Assembly: GCA_013146195.2 (NCBI GenBank)
Contig: CM028377.1
Coordinates: 164,775,824-164,839,823, forward strand
DNA length: 64,000 nt
Direction of reading: 5' to 3'
From: Codonopsis lanceolata
Lineage: Eukaryota > Streptophyta > Magnoliopsida > Asterales > Campanulaceae
Part shown: piece by piece, positions 1-11,605 of the stretch
Layout of the letters: each line of letters begins with the position of its first letter
How positions within the stretch are numbered: the first letter of the stretch is position 1
Notes under the pieces: model-generated
What the model was told of the DNA's origin: nothing
The model's database searches: none
What the model saw: the letters and a program-made list of their open reading frames with translations, nothing else
Position numbers and translations under genes: made by a program

Positions 1-1660
1 GCTGGTTTGTAACCTCATTGACAGGAGCAATGACATTAGCATCAGTATCTTCATGCAGTTCATGTTTATCATGTGTGTTTGGAGAGTCATCATGTGAGAG
101 GTTAATATCAATAAGGGGAGATACAAGATTAGGAATAGGACTGGAATGTTCCTTTTGTGCAAAGGGAAATATAGACTCATGAAACACAACATGCCTGCTA
201 ACAAAGACTTTCTTACTTTCAAGATTATACAAAATGTAGCCTTTTTGTCCTGTGGGGTATCCTAAATGAATACACTTGATGGCTCTAGGGCAAATTTATC
301 TTCTGGATGGGTAGAAGCAAAACAAAGACAGCCTATAGTTCTTAGATGGTCATATGAAGGTTGAGTCTTAAAAAGAACTTCATGAGGTGTTTTAAAGTTA
401 GTGGCAGATGTAGGAATTATATTTATTATGTGAGTGGCAGCTAATAGACAATAACCCCAAAAATGTATGGGTAGCCCAGCCTGAAACCTTAAAGCCCTAG
501 CTAGACATGTCAAGAAGATGTTGATGTTTTCTCTCTACAACTCCATTTTGTTGTGGTGTGTCCACACATGAGCTCTGGTGTAAAATCCCTAAGCTCATAA
601 TATAGGGTATGACTTCACTATTATAAAATTCAGTTCCATGGTCTGTTCTACAAGTTTTAATAGTAGTCTTTGAAATGATTTTGAACATATTTGAGCTGTT
701 TTAACGGTGTAAAAACATGAGTTTTAGTAGACATAAGAAAGGTCCATACATACGGAAAAGTCATCCACAATTGTCAAAAAGTATCTACATCCATTCATGG
801 TTGTCTTTCTATAGGGTCCCCACAAGTCACAATGTACAAGATCAAAGCATGCTTTGGTTTTAATACTACTAATATTGAATGGTAACTTGTGCTGCTTAGC
901 TAAGGGGCATACATCACACACTGTTATAGCTTCAGTGTCTAGATTGTTTTTATTACAGAGAAATGACAGAGAAATGATTTTCTTTAAAGTGCTCAAAGAA
1001 GTGTGTCCAAGTCTTTGGTGCCAACAGGTAATGTCCTTAAATTTGGAAACATTAGTACAACTATGTCGGTTGGTGATGTTCTGTTCAGCCTTGAGGAGGT
1101 ATAAGCCTTCACATAGCTCACCAATAGCTATGGTCTTGGTCATCGAGGTCTAGAAAATGCAGGTGTGACCCCATGATAAGAGTGTGACATTTTATTTGTA
1201 CATGAAGCTTAGATCTGAGACAAAAGATTATATTGAAACTTGGGAATGTAAAACACTCTTTCTAATGTTAAAGAAGGATTAATAAAACCTTCCCCACATG
1301 AGTGACCTGTACTTTGGCCCCATTGGGTAGAGATAAGATAATAGGGAGTTTTATGACTTCAATATCATGCATAATGGACAAAGATATACATATATGATCT
1401 GTGGCTCCTGAATCAATAATCCAAGTATGCAAATCATAATTATGTTTAGGATAAGGTTCAATCACAGACGTACCTGCCATGTGTGTCATCCCAACAAACT
1501 TTTGTCCATCTTGACCTGAATTGTGTTCTTCAGGACTATCTTTACCCTTGAGCATAGTCATGACCTGATTGAGTTGCATCTGCAACTGTTCAAGACTGGT
1601 CTGTCCCAAGTTGGTTGTGTTGGCTTCATTTCTATTGATTTGGGCAGGCTGAACTTGCAT
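1..1660 (-). pseudogene. copia-A pol: protease and integrase part
   Basis: The protease active site is intact as WIIDSGATDHIC (about 1400). GAG-pre-integrase follows as WHQRLGHTSLSTLKK with CDVCPLAKQHK. The integrase triad is visible as HCDLWGPY, TDHGTEF and TPQQNGVVERK, read from three different frames between 1143 and 497. Further left, FWGYCLLAATHIIN, then YPTGQKGYILYN and VFVSRHVVFHESIF are the integrase C-terminal region before RT. At least four frame changes make it non-functional. Confidence 0.8.
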
Positions 1661-1741
1661 AACTCTGGAGTTGAAAGATTGATTGGCATAATTTCCTTGG
1701 TTTCTTCTTTGTTGTTCCAGTCGTCTTTACCAAACACAGGT

Positions 1742-2714
1742 TTATGTCTTTGGATGACTTGGGTTTCCTGGATGCCCAACAGGAAAACCTTTAAGCTTGT
1801 AACATTCATCCTTGATATGGCCTTCCCTGTTACAGTAATTGCAGAAAATCCCCTTTTTGAAGGGTGTTTTGTTGTGTCCTTGCTTATTTTGTGTATATCC
1901 TTGATATGACTTTTCTGGCATATTTTGTTGTTGTCCTAACTGAGCAATGTTAGCTGTAAGGAATCCATTCTCAGAAATATAACCCTGTCTTTGTGCTTCT
2001 TCCTGTCTGACCATGTAATATGCTTCACCAATAGTGGGTAAGGGCTTCATTCTGAGAATCTGTCCCCTTATATTTATGTAGCCGTGTGCAGGCCCATCAA
2101 AAATTGCATAAGTTGTTTCTTGATTCCCTTGATTCTTGAGCTTTGAGGGAACCACATTCACAAGGGCACTTGCAGGCCGATATTGGGTCCAATGCAAATC
2201 CTTCATCCCAGTATCCCTTCATCTTGTGATAATAAAACTCTACAGATCCTACACCTTGTTCAAGTCTATGAAGATCTCTTTCTAATTGAAAGACTCTGTG
2301 ATCGTCTATATTGGCAAACCTCTCACTTAATTCCTTCCAGACTGATTGGGCATCAACCACATACTTCAAGCTGTTACTTATGTCTTCTGTCACAGAATTG
2401 AAAATCCAGGATATGACCATGTCATTGGCCCTAGCCCACAAGGGGAATAGGGGGTCATCCTTTTCCGGCATCTGAAAACTCCCATTCAGTATTGCAATCT
2501 TGTTTTTGGCCGATAGTGCAATTTCAAGAGACCTCTTCCAAGAATTGTAGTTATCACTCCCTGTTAATTTCGTGGCAACAAGAACCAACCCCGGATGATC
2601 ATTATTGTGCAAATAAAGAGGGTGCATATTCGAGTCTATTCCTATCTCCATTGTTGGAGCCTTGTCTTTTGCGTTGGAAGATTTTGTTTTGGAATCAGAT
2701 ATCTCATCTGTCAT
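1742..2714 (-). pseudogene. copia-A gag (frameshifted)
   Basis: This is the capsid/nucleocapsid part of the polyprotein, which would assemble cytoplasmic virus-like particles. The first frame (2714 to 2097) starts MTDEISDSK and carries the copia gag motif NYNSWKRSLEIALSAKNK around residues 55-72, followed by VWKELSERFAN. The frame shifts near 2180 and continues to 1742. There a CCHC knuckle is visible as CNYCNREGHIKDEC, with KLKGFPVGHPG after it. The start sits about 80 bp inside the primer binding site, as expected. The shift alone would stop synthesis of a full Gag. Confidence 0.8.
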
Positions 2715-2792
2715 GGCGATATTGTGTGATGGGGAACAAGGAAAGGGGTAAATGAAAAGGGGAGAACGAAGGGATCAAGAATGGGTGATCTT

Positions 2793-2805
2793 GGCTCTGA
2801 TACCA
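2793..2805 (-). other. Primer binding site, initiator tRNA-Met
   Basis: The minus strand reads TGGTATCAGAGCC immediately inside the LTR end. This complements the 3' end of plant initiator tRNA-Met, the usual copia minus-strand primer. It fixes the orientation of copia-A. Confidence 0.9.
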
Positions 2806-2993
2806 TGTAAACAAAGAAAGAAGAATAGGGCTGAATCAAATCGATTTCATGAAGAAAGTTTGGCTTCGTTAATCTGTCTTAGTTACAGATCCCTAACCCC
2901 CAATATTTATACAAAGCAATGGGACCGAAAAACAAATAAACTGATACTAACTGACTAGTTACACTTTATCCCTCAATAAAAGTAAACATTACA
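2806..2993 (-). repeat. 5' LTR of copia-A
   Basis: The segment begins TGTAA directly after the primer binding site and ends TTACA, giving a short terminal inverted repeat. On the minus strand a TATA box (TATAAATA) lies near 2905-2912. A second TTACA at 2960-2964 is an alternative outer end, so the LTR is 159 or 188 bp. The other LTR is outside the window, so neither end can be checked by pairing. Confidence 0.6.
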
Positions 2994-3170
2994 ACCAGAC
3001 ACTATTACTTTCCAAAACAATAGAGTTAAAAAACTTTCTCCACTTTGTATTCAATTCCCCATACTTGGCTCTTGCTTTGACTTCATCACCCTTTCTGAAC
3101 TTAACCAAACTATTCAGAATTCTTGAAGATTCATTATCCTTAACAAGATTTGACGGTATTCTCATCAGAT
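2989..3170 (-). pseudogene. Short coding-like fragment abutting the copia-A LTR
   Basis: Outside the LTR the minus strand stays open for about 60 codons with protein-like composition: LMRIPSNLVKDNESSRIL, then KARAKYGELNTKWRKFF. It ends where the LTR begins, as expected if copia-A inserted into an exon; the candidate target duplication is ACCAG at 2994-2998. The pattern of a short helix, basic residues and KW vaguely recalls TFIIS-N-like domains, but I do not recognise the gene. Upstream of 3170 the frame closes. Confidence 0.25.
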
Positions 3171-3949
3171 CCTTATTCTAAATCATCATCGTCTTCTTCA
3201 ACCCTAAATTTTGTCACTATATAACCGTCGTCTCCTAGTCCTCGCCTTCATCTTCTCGACATCCCTAGTAAATATGTCGTCTCTCTCTTGCTCTTAAACT
3301 CTCTCTTTCAATTGGGTTTTGAATTTGTTTTGACATCGATCTAAATTGGGTTCTCAAAATTGTTTTAGCTTCGATTTGAATTGGTTTTTCGAAACTGTTT
3401 TGGCTTCTATTTGAATTGGGTTTTAGAAATTATTCTTGCTTCAATTTGAATTGGGTTTTTAACTTGGTTTGTTATTGATCTTAATTTATCGAAATTGGTT
3501 TCGAAATTGTTTTGGCTTCGATTTGAAATGGGTTTTCGAAATTGTTGTGGCTTCAATCTAAAGTATCTAAATTGGTTTCATAATGTCTATTCGGATCTTG
3601 TTTGCCTAATTTTGAGTTTTGGGGATAGTTTAACCTTTTAGCATACAATCATCAACGCAAAACTTAGGCTCCCTCCAACGATCCAACCAACCACTCCTGT
3701 TTTTCCAACCAACCACCACACATAACACCGATAATCTGCCCAGATCTAAAGCCGTTTCTAGGATCATCCCAACGAATCACGCCGCCGACAAAAGAGCTAC
3801 CAAAAATCAAACCAATATTTACTGGAACTGGAGGGTCAACAACAGGCGGTGATTTCTCACCTATTTCAACCTATTAACCTTTTGTCCCTCAATTTCTCAC
3901 CTATTTCAACCATTTTTTCTCAAGGAGAGAAGTCACCGAAGAAACACCA
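2994..3949. other. AT-rich spacer without a recognised gene
   Basis: Apart from the short coding-like fragment at its left edge and the minisatellite, only low-complexity DNA is visible. A 19-bp sequence (TTTCTCACCTATTTCAACC) is repeated at about 3852 and 3893. No further coding signal was seen. Confidence 0.5.
3311..3560. repeat. Degenerate minisatellite, about 47-bp unit
   Basis: Five to six imperfect tandem copies share the core TTGGGTTTTCGAAATTG and GTTTTGGCTTCGATTTGAA. The copies differ by substitutions and small indels, so the array is old. It is T-rich on the plus strand and does not form a reading frame. Confidence 0.7.
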
Positions 3950-5377
3950 GTGATGCAACAGGACTTTCTGTCACTCACGTGGTCTAGAAAAGTCAAAAGA
4001 ATCTATTTTATTGGACAGACCACCTGATAGTGCATCAGACGTCAATCTTGCTTTTAAGAGACCTATCAACATAGTCTGACAGGCAACCAGTTCAGGATCT
4101 GCAAGACAAAGCTTTTATCCAACAGTCAAAGATCCAGTGAACAACATCTCTATCCGACGGATTTCAACAACGACATTTTTCTAACAGATAGAAAAATCAT
4201 CTTCATCTCTCAACGATCAAATTGACCCCGATCTATAAAAGAAATCTTTTCTCTTCTTCAACAAAGAAAGTCGACGAATATGAAGACACCTGCAACAAGA
4301 ACTTCAAAGAAGCTGTAAGATCTACAAGAGATCGTCTTCACCAACGCATCTCAGATCTTCACAGAGAGTTGTAGTGAGCTTACCCAGACCTTAGCAAAAC
4401 ACTCTCTGTGGTTGCTAGGACGAAAGACTTTGAAGAAGAAGAGAGGGATCAGAAGCTTCAATAGACAGAAATCGACGTCTTGTTCAAGAACCTAGTTCTT
4501 GATTTGAGTTCTTCACCCTTCTTCGAAGAACTCAGCCTTTAGCTAAAGCTATAGGGCTTTATTCCTAAAACTAGAGGTCAAACTCTTAGATAGATTTGAA
4601 GATTAATTTCAGATGGTACCCAAGGAAGATGAAAAGCTGTCTGTAAATATTGCATTCATATCTTCAGATTTGTATTCACAAACAAATGATGTTGATTGTG
4701 TAATTATCAATCATCATAGAAAGTTGAGTGCTCTACACTCAATCGTTCAGATATTTTATATCTGAACGGCCTTCAATAGTGTTTTCTCATATCAGTCTCT
4801 CGTTCTCGTCTCCTATTGCCTTAAGAACTCATCTATGAATGATTAAGTAAAGATTAAGGCTTGAAAGGATGAGAACAAAAACTATACATAGAGTGTCTAG
4901 GCTGATGTAATCTGTTATTTATCTTTGAATAAATTCAGATGTTCTTTCAAACAATTTATCTTTCAGTCTTTACCTCTCTATGAGCTTTTATAAATTGATT
5001 TATCCTTTGAAAAGTTATTCTCTAATGATTTCCTAAATCTGCATTTGGAAGAAGGATTAATTGTGCTATTGTTCTGATTATATATTTGTGTACAACCACT
5101 TAAGACTTCCCTAAATCTAAGCCTAACTATTTTCGCTGCTTAAACTCTTTCAAATAGGCTTTTGATTTAAAAGGAAGTTCACCAACAGAGTTCATAATTC
5201 TTCTGAGAGCAAGTCTATTGTTACTTGATACCAGCAGACATGCTCACCGTGCAAACTATCTACGCCTTTAAAACCTATGCTTTATCTATATAAAAAGAAG
5301 AAAATTTTTAAACGGCAACATAGGCTATTCACCCCCCACCCCCTTCTAGCCTATTTGAGCAATCATGTGGACCAACA
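3950..5377 (+). repeat. Orphan or solo LTR of a SIRE-like copia element
   Basis: The right end (C-rich run, then TTCTAGCCTATTTGAGC and GGACCAACA) matches the 3' ends of the two SIRE LTRs in this window in layout. A TATA box CTATAAAAG lies at 4233-4241. No primer binding site follows 5377, so it is not a 5' LTR of the neighbouring element. The left end is only approximate; no target duplication matching TTCTC (5378-5382) was found. Confidence 0.55.
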
Positions 5378-5800
5378 TTCTCTATTGGTGTAATGAAACC
5401 CTTGAATAGTCAACCCATATTAACTTTATAGTAAAAGGTATTTTGGGCATTTTAAAAAAAACTTTGGATAAAAAGTGTAACGGTAAAGGCCGAAGTTGGG
5501 AATCTGATTGAAAAATGCAAGATGAAGGACTAAAACAAAAATTAGGACCAAATTTAAAGTTGGACCTGAGTTAAGGGACCAAATTATATATTAATCATTT
5601 TAAATAAATAGGTGGCGCTATATGGACCCCCAAAACATATAAATATACCCACACAAAAAAAACCAAAAATTGCCTATTTTACCCTCCTTCATCCAACATC
5701 TAAGTATACCCCCCTCATCACCTCCTCCCTCCCATTGTATACCCCTTCATCACCGCCTCATCCCTCCCTCCCACTACGCCCTCTGACTTATCCCCTCCCA
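5378..5800. other. Spacer between orphan LTR and SIRE-1
   Basis: AT-rich then C-rich DNA with the phrase GGACCTGAGTTAAGGGACC, of a kind common in plant intergenic repeats. No gene is visible. SIRE-1 homology begins abruptly at about 5801. Confidence 0.5.
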
Positions 5801-7239
5801 CAAGAAGAGCTTAACCAGTTTGAGAGATGTAAGGTGTGGAGCTTAGTTCAAAGACCGACTGATCATCCAGTCATCGGCACCAAGTGGGTTTTCAGAAACA
5901 AAAGAGATGAAGAAGGAAATGTCACCAGAAACAAAGCTAGACTGGTTGCATAGGGCTACCGACAGGAAGAAGGAATTGACTTTGATGAAACTTTTGCTCC
6001 TGTTGCTAGACTAGAGGCAATCAGAATCTTTCTAGCCTATGCCTCGTTCATGAACTTCAAAGTGTATCGATGGATGTAAAGAGTGCCTTTACGAATGGTG
6101 ATCTTCAAAATCGTATACGTGGAGCGACCTCCGGATTTATCATTTCGGACAAAGCGGATCACGTCTACCGACTCAAGAAAGCTCTCTACGGCCTGAAGCA
6201 AGCTCCTAGAGCTTGGTATGAAACTCTATCCAAGTTCTTAATAGAACAAGGATTCGTGAGAGGAAGAATAGACACCACTTTATTTATCGTCAAGCACAAA
6301 GGTCATTCTCTTACGGTACAAATCTATGTGGGCGACATCATCTTTGGATCAACTAACCAAAGCCCTGTGTAAAAGATTCGAGAAGGCGATGCAAAGCAAG
6401 TTCGAGATGAGTATGATGGGTGAACTTACCTACTTTATAGATCCAGATACAACAGACTTCCGACGGAATCTTCATCGACCAAACCAAATATGCAAAGGAA
6501 CTAATCAAGAAGTTAGGTCTTGATTCAATGAAAAGGATTCGAAACTCCAATGTCTACCGACGCGCCATCTTGACAAAGATGAGAAGGAAAGCAAGAAAAC
6601 GTGACCAAGTACCGAGGAATCATAGGTTCACTTCTTTACCTTACTGCTAGTAGACCTGACATTATGTTTGTTGTTTGTGTTTGTGCTAGATTTCAGGCAG
6701 ATCCAAAGGAATCACATTTGCTTGCTGCCAAACGTATCACCAGATATGTTTCAAAAACAACAAATCTAGGCATATGGTATTCGAAAAACAACAATTTCGA
6801 TCTAGTCGGATACTCAGATGCAGATTATGCAGCTTGCAAAGTGAGCAGAAGAAGCACCAGTGGGACTTGTCAATTCCTTGGAAATAGACTTGTCTCATGG
6901 TCTTGCAAGAAACAAGGATCGGATTGCAAACTTCACCACGGTTGAATGCATTGTGCAAGCTATTGCTATCAACTCCTATGGATGAAGCAATAACTAGTGG
7001 ACTACAACATCAAGACTGCAAACTGCCCAATCATGTGTGACAACACATCAGCAATTTCAGTCTCCAACAATCCAGTGATGCACTCCAAGACTAAGCACAT
7101 TGATATCCGTTATCACTTCCTCAGTTTGGAATATGTTCCAACTGAGCATCAATTGGCTAACATTCTCACAAAACCACTGGATGCCACCAGGTTTGCTTAT
7201 TTAAGGAGAAATCTTGGTATGATTGATCCTATTGCTTAA
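5801..7239 (+). pseudogene. SIRE-1 pol remnant: RT and RNase H
   Basis: The frame opens with QEELNQFERCKVW and GTKWVFRNK, the start of copia RT. A TAG at 5951-5953 interrupts ARLVA*GY. A one-base loss near 6068 shifts the frame before MDVKSAF. ALYGLKQAPRAWYE is intact, but the catalytic YVDD box reads YVGD (about 6327), so the polymerase Asp is lost. The RT end and RNase H follow in further frames: YRGIIGSLLYLT, GYSDADYA, then CDNTSAISV and TKHIDIRYHFL. It stops at 7237-7239 with GMIDPIA, the usual SIRE pol end. Confidence 0.85.
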
Positions 7240-7272
7240 TCTCAAAGTTATTTGTTAATGTTTCTTTCATAC

Positions 7273-7328
7273 CGGTAGACTCAGTTTTAGACTAATCGGA
7301 AGACGTAAGTTCTCCTTTACCGGAAGAC
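7273..7328 (+). promoter_or_regulatory. 24-bp-spaced CGGWAGAC array after pol
   Basis: CGGTAGAC at 7273 and CGGAAGAC at 7297 and 7321 are spaced exactly 24 bp. They lie between the pol stop and the TATA-like box of the accessory ORF. The same octamer recurs in the U3 of this element's LTR. A regulatory role is inferred from position and repetition only. Confidence 0.5.
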
Positions 7329-7459
7329 TTAAAGGTTAGTATTTTTTTTCTTAGTCTATTTTTTGCTAAAGAGGTTTCTAAAGCAATAAAGGGGGTCAAG
7401 GATAAAATTTGGTACTTAAGAAAATATCTTAAGTTCCCGCTTTCTCAAATTTTCTCGCC

Positions 7460-7468
7460 TTTAAATAG
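7460..7468 (+). promoter_or_regulatory. TATA-like box in front of the SIRE-1 accessory ORF
   Basis: TTTAAATAG lies 133 bp upstream of the ATG at 7601 and is followed by GAACCGCC and a CT-rich leader. SIRE-2 has the same order (TTTATAAA, CAACCGCC, CT-rich leader, ATG) at the equivalent place, which supports a real internal promoter. Confidence 0.5.
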
Positions 7469-7600
7469 ACCTTGAACCGCCTCTTGACAAACTTTACGGA
7501 ACCCCTTTGACAAATTATTTCTCTCTCTATTCATACTCTCTCTGTGTAACTGCTTTCTGCAAATCCAAGTCTTTCTTGTTTCTTCTTCTCATCGACAGCA

Positions 7601-10527
7601 ATGGTATGTTTTTCTACATTCTCTACTTGAAACTTATTGCTTTCTGTTTTGCATTTCATTTCATAACCTAAAATTGTTTTGGAATTCAAACGGTCATTTT
7701 CAAGTTTCATACAGTTTCCGCCATTGTTGTTCTTAAAAACCTAGAAAACTAACAGTCGTTTATATATATTCATCTTTTATTCTTATGAAAAACTTCTGTT
7801 ATATATTTCTCGGGTGTGGATTCTCTAAACATTCTAGGGTTTCAAGTTTTCATTTCGAAAAATTCCAAAAATTTCAAAAAACCTTGAAATTTCTGCTTGT
7901 TTAGTTATTGAGGTGAAAAGCCCTAATTTTTATTTGTATTTCTTTCAGGCAAGAACTTCAAAATCGAAGCTGAACCCAGAGACCGTCATTCCTCCTAGTA
8001 AGGATGTCAACCTTCCGGGATATCCAAACTTTCCCTCCTCTCATGACATCATAGTCGCTCTGGACCCTAAGCTGTACATTCCAGGAATGTGCATTGACCT
8101 TCAGTCAATCTGCTCAATCGTTGCCGGCGTCAAAGCGTGTGAGGATATGAACGCCTCCGGCATTCTACCTCTCTTCTGCCTCAACGACAAGAACTACAGT
8201 ATCTTTCTGGCAGAAGAATTCTATCAAAGGATGGAACTCATGAGCCCTAATGCTCTACGAGGATGGATTAGGGGCCAACCAATCTCCATCACCGCCAAGA
8301 AGATTTCCACCATCATCGGCGTACACTTTGGTGGACCTCTTGCAGCAACCATTGCTGAGGCTGTACATGCTGGGAAGCAATGAGGGGAGTAGATACCTAC
8401 AGAGAACCGCAAGGGAAAATGCTTCGAAATCTCTTCCCTGTGGATGTATACTGCTCAAGCCACCTCATTGACAAAGGGCTTCTATTCAAGAGTGGAGCAC
8501 ACGATATGTTTACGGCCCAACAAATTAACTTGACCAGTGCCGTATTTCTTCAACTCCGTCTCAACTGGGGGCCATCATCTTTAACGAATTAAAACAGTGG
8601 GTGGAGAAAGCCAAGAACAACCCCACTTGCAAGCGCCCCTTCGTTAGGCTGATCAATGCCTTCTAAGGGATGATGCTAATGTCAACTCTTCCTTAAAGGA
8701 AGATGAACTGAATGCAGTGGCCAAGGAGAAGCAGCTAACCGCTTCATTCTTTAGCAAATACTCAGAATATGATAACAAGCGAAGACTGCAAAAGGGTCTA
8801 CCGCCCGTCTCCATAGACAAAGTGGCCAAGCCTGCACCTATCTTGGTTACACGCTTCAACATGGAAGCACATGACGCTGCCAGCAGAACCTTCAAGAAGG
8901 CCTCTGAAAATTTGATGATCAAGTGGCCGCGTCCCTCCATCAAAAGGCCAAAGACTTGGCTGATGAGGCGAAGCTGCTAAGAACCAAGATGGCAGCCAAG
9001 GGCAAAGCAAAACAGACAAGGCCGGTAGAGGCCACTCCAACTGAAGAGGAGCAGGCCAAATGGGTTAGGAGAGAGATGAAGGAAGGCCAAAAGAACCAGC
9101 CTACAGCAAGACCAACCCCTTCCTCTACCCAAGCCCAAACTTCACAAGCCCAGCCAACCTCTCAAACTCAACAAACCACTTCCTTACAGCCACCTACCCA
9201 AACCAGCCAATCAACCTCACCATCTCCTACACCCACTCCCAAACCAAAACGAAGGAGACTTCATAAAACCTTTGAAGACCAGCCACCGGCAGACACTCCA
9301 ACCACTACCGATGAAGCAGCTGAGTCTCCTATTCAGCCGCTAAGGAAGAAAAGGAGAGCTGCCGGTCCCAAACACTCTACCGCCAGCCAACCTACTACCA
9401 CTACCGAAAGCCAACCAACTACCACTACCGACGCCCAACCAACCACCAACACCCCACCCTCTACCGCCACACCCACAACTTCATCTGTTTCTCCTGAGTC
9501 ATCTACTCAGAGGAATTCACCACCTCCGGAGGAGCCTCAAAATCAGGAGGAGCCAGCCAGAACCCCCACTCCTCCTGACCCATCTACCCCGTCCTCACCT
9601 CCCCAATCCCAACCAACTTCACCAGCCACACCTCAACCAACTCCCATCCCTCCCCCACAGCCAATAGACTATGCTGCCGCCAAGTTCCTTTTCGAACTTT
9701 CGTCGGTAGCAGACCTATTCACCCCTACCCCACAACCTCCACAACCTTCCCTTAGAAAACCAAAATCCCTTTTCTACCCTGCCCCTTCTTTCTGGTTTTC
9801 TACCGACTCCCAGCCTGAATCCTCCCATATTAGTGAAAATTCTGACACTGATATGGAACTGGATTCCCCACCAACCCCTCCTCCACCTCCACCTATAACC
9901 CTCTCTTCCTCTACCTCCTCATCTGATTCTTCCTCTTCCGACTCCTCTTCCCCTCGACCACAACAACCATTCCGGCCACCATCTCCGAAAGAAGTTATTC
10001 ATATTGGCCAGGCTTCAACGTCTACTCCACCGGCCAATGATGAAATTTTTTCAAGGCTGGACGCAATATACGAAAGACTAGGCGCTCTCACTAGCATCTC
10101 TACCGCTACCGCTGAGATAGCAACTGCTGCGTCCAAAGTCAATGACCGCACTGCAGCCCTTCTACGACAATTCCAAGAGGATGTATGGACACGCTTTGGA
10201 CAGATACGACACGACTTCACAGATGTCAAGATCAACGTTGAAGCTCAACGAGATGAGTGTGTCCGTATCTGCTCCTCCCTTTTCTACGAGTTATTCCATG
10301 CCATCACTCTCCATCTCGGCAATGGCCGCCCTCCGGTTTTAGAGCTCAACCGCATTGCTCGCGACTCTGCTCACAACATTATGAATGTGAATCGTGATCG
10401 TGATCTGGCCATCACGGAGGAGAAGCAAATGAGGTCAATCAACAGAATGCTGATGGAAGAGAACAGCCGTCTTCGTGAAGAACTGGACTACCGTTCTCGT
10501 TCCACCAGACCTCCTCGATGCGGATGA
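7601..10527 (+). pseudogene. SIRE-1 post-pol accessory (env-position) ORF
   Basis: I infer exon 1 as only the ATG at 7601-7603 and exon 2 as starting at 7949 (GCAAGAACT), so the protein begins M-ARTSKSKL. Conserved N-terminal parts are LYIPGMCID, SGILPLF, LAEEFYQ, GQPISITAKKISTIIG, then TSAVF, LNWG and FVRLIN. Frame breaks occur near 8380, 8580-8700 and 8925. From 8923 a 534-codon frame holds KRRR-type basic clusters, a long Pro/Ser/Thr-rich stretch, a conserved FLFELSSVADLF island, the acidic NSDTDMELDS motif, and a C-terminal helical part likely to form a coiled coil, ending at 10527. SIRE elements are known for an extra ORF here, often called env-like; no transmembrane segment is obvious. 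The function is unknown. Confidence 0.75.
7604..7948 (+). other. Predicted intron directly after the start codon
   Basis: The ATG at 7601-7603 is followed by a strong donor (GTATGT). A pyrimidine-rich acceptor (TTGTATTTCTTTCAG) ends at 7948. Joining them keeps the frame into exon 2. SIRE-2 has the same arrangement with 321 bp and a related intron end (GCCCTAATTT before the acceptor in both). Confidence 0.65.
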
Positions 10528-11006
10528 AAACGAGCGAGAATGGAAGAGCTAGAGCGAGAACGAAGGGAAAAAGAGGCTGCAGACAAAGGCAAAGGGAAAA
10601 GACCTTGGTAGTTGTGTATCTTTTCTTCCCTTACCTTTGTATCTATCTTATATTTTGAAAACTCTGTAATCTGTAAACATCTTGTTTATAAATACAGAAG
10701 AATATCTGTTTTTCAAAATTGTCTTGTTTAAATTCTTGTTACTTTACTTTTTCATATCTGTTTAGAATTTAAACAATCAGTTTAAATTTATTTTAAACTG
10801 CTGCTAATCTGTGTGCTGTTCTATGATTTGTATACCCTTGTATGCACTTAGATTAGTTCTTTACACTTGAGGTGCTCGTCTGTTTGATAGAGGCATGTCT
10901 TCTGCTACTTTATATATAAAATTCTCAGACATGCTATTATCTATCACATAGTCTGTTTTTAGCCCTCATTTGTAGTAATGATGACCAGATATAAATAGGA
11001 GGAGAT
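10528..11006 (+). other. SIRE-1 3' untranslated region and polypurine tract
   Basis: This is non-coding between the accessory ORF and the 3' LTR. The polypurine tract AGGAGGAGAT at 10997-11006 is identical to the one in SIRE-2 and primes plus-strand DNA synthesis. No gene is visible in the remainder. Confidence 0.75.
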
Positions 11007-11154
11007 TGTTGATTCTTATATTAGATTTATATCTGTTCAGTTCATTACATCTAGTTTTATATTTCAGTGGCTAATCGGGCTGCGTATCGATTAGCGTGGC
11101 AACTGTGTATAGAACTTTGTCTAGTATAGTTTTTATAGGACTTTACAGGTTCAA

Positions 11155-11605
11155 CGGAAGACCTCTCCACAAGCTTTATCGGAAGACCTGCTTAAAGCCC
11201 ACAAACGGTAGACCTCGTGTCCACCTGATCTTCTATGTCGTGTCCTATCCAGCAATGACTCATTGGATTAATTCAAACTTATCCTAATCATTATTTGAAT
11301 TAATCCAAGACATTCCCTGACATATCAAGCCGCCGAAAGCAACTTTTCGAAAAGCAGGAAGACTTTTCGTCTTGAACAGTGAAAGCAGGAAAAGCAGACT
11401 GTCTCCTACTTTCTACAACTACTCTCAGATCTGACACCTAAATCGCCCACCTTTTTGAAGATCTCAGAAATCATTCCCTGCTCTAGATATCTGTGAAGAC
11501 GAAAATCCTTGACTGACAGCCCCATGCATTTAATGCATTGTTGAAAAGAGCTGTTGAAGTATTCGTCTTCTCCAACGGATCTTTTGAAGTGCACCTGCTA
11601 TAAAT
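11155..11605 (+). promoter_or_regulatory. U3 motif array and TATA box of the SIRE-1 LTR
   Basis: CGGAAGACC at 11155 and 11180 and CGGTAGACC at 11206 are spaced 25-26 bp. A TATA box (TATAAAT) lies at 11599-11605. The same core octamer stands before the internal accessory ORF at 7273-7328, and related copies occur near the LTR end (12743, 12772, 12790). Confidence 0.5.

Larger units (their letters stand above)
1..2993 (-). mobile_element. Ty1/copia LTR retrotransposon (copia-A), cut by window edge
   Basis: On the minus strand the order is 5' LTR, tRNA-Met primer binding site, gag, CCHC zinc knuckle, protease, GAG-pre-integrase and integrase core, which is the Ty1/copia order. RT and the 3' LTR lie beyond position 1. 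The gag opening motif (HNNDHPGLVLVATKLTG then NYNSWKRSLEIALSAKNK) resembles the short-LTR Ale/Retrofit group. Reading frames are broken by several frameshifts, so the copy is dead. Lineage is assigned from motif memory only. Confidence 0.85.

Noticed and set aside
3311..3560. Direct-repeat array as a CRISPR-like structure
   Set aside because: The copies are contiguous and degenerate with no unique spacers; it is a minisatellite in a plant genome.
3950..5377. Orphan LTR as the 5' LTR of SIRE-1
   Set aside because: No primer binding site follows it. Its end differs from the SIRE-1 3' LTR, and SIRE-1 homology starts only at 5801 inside RT.
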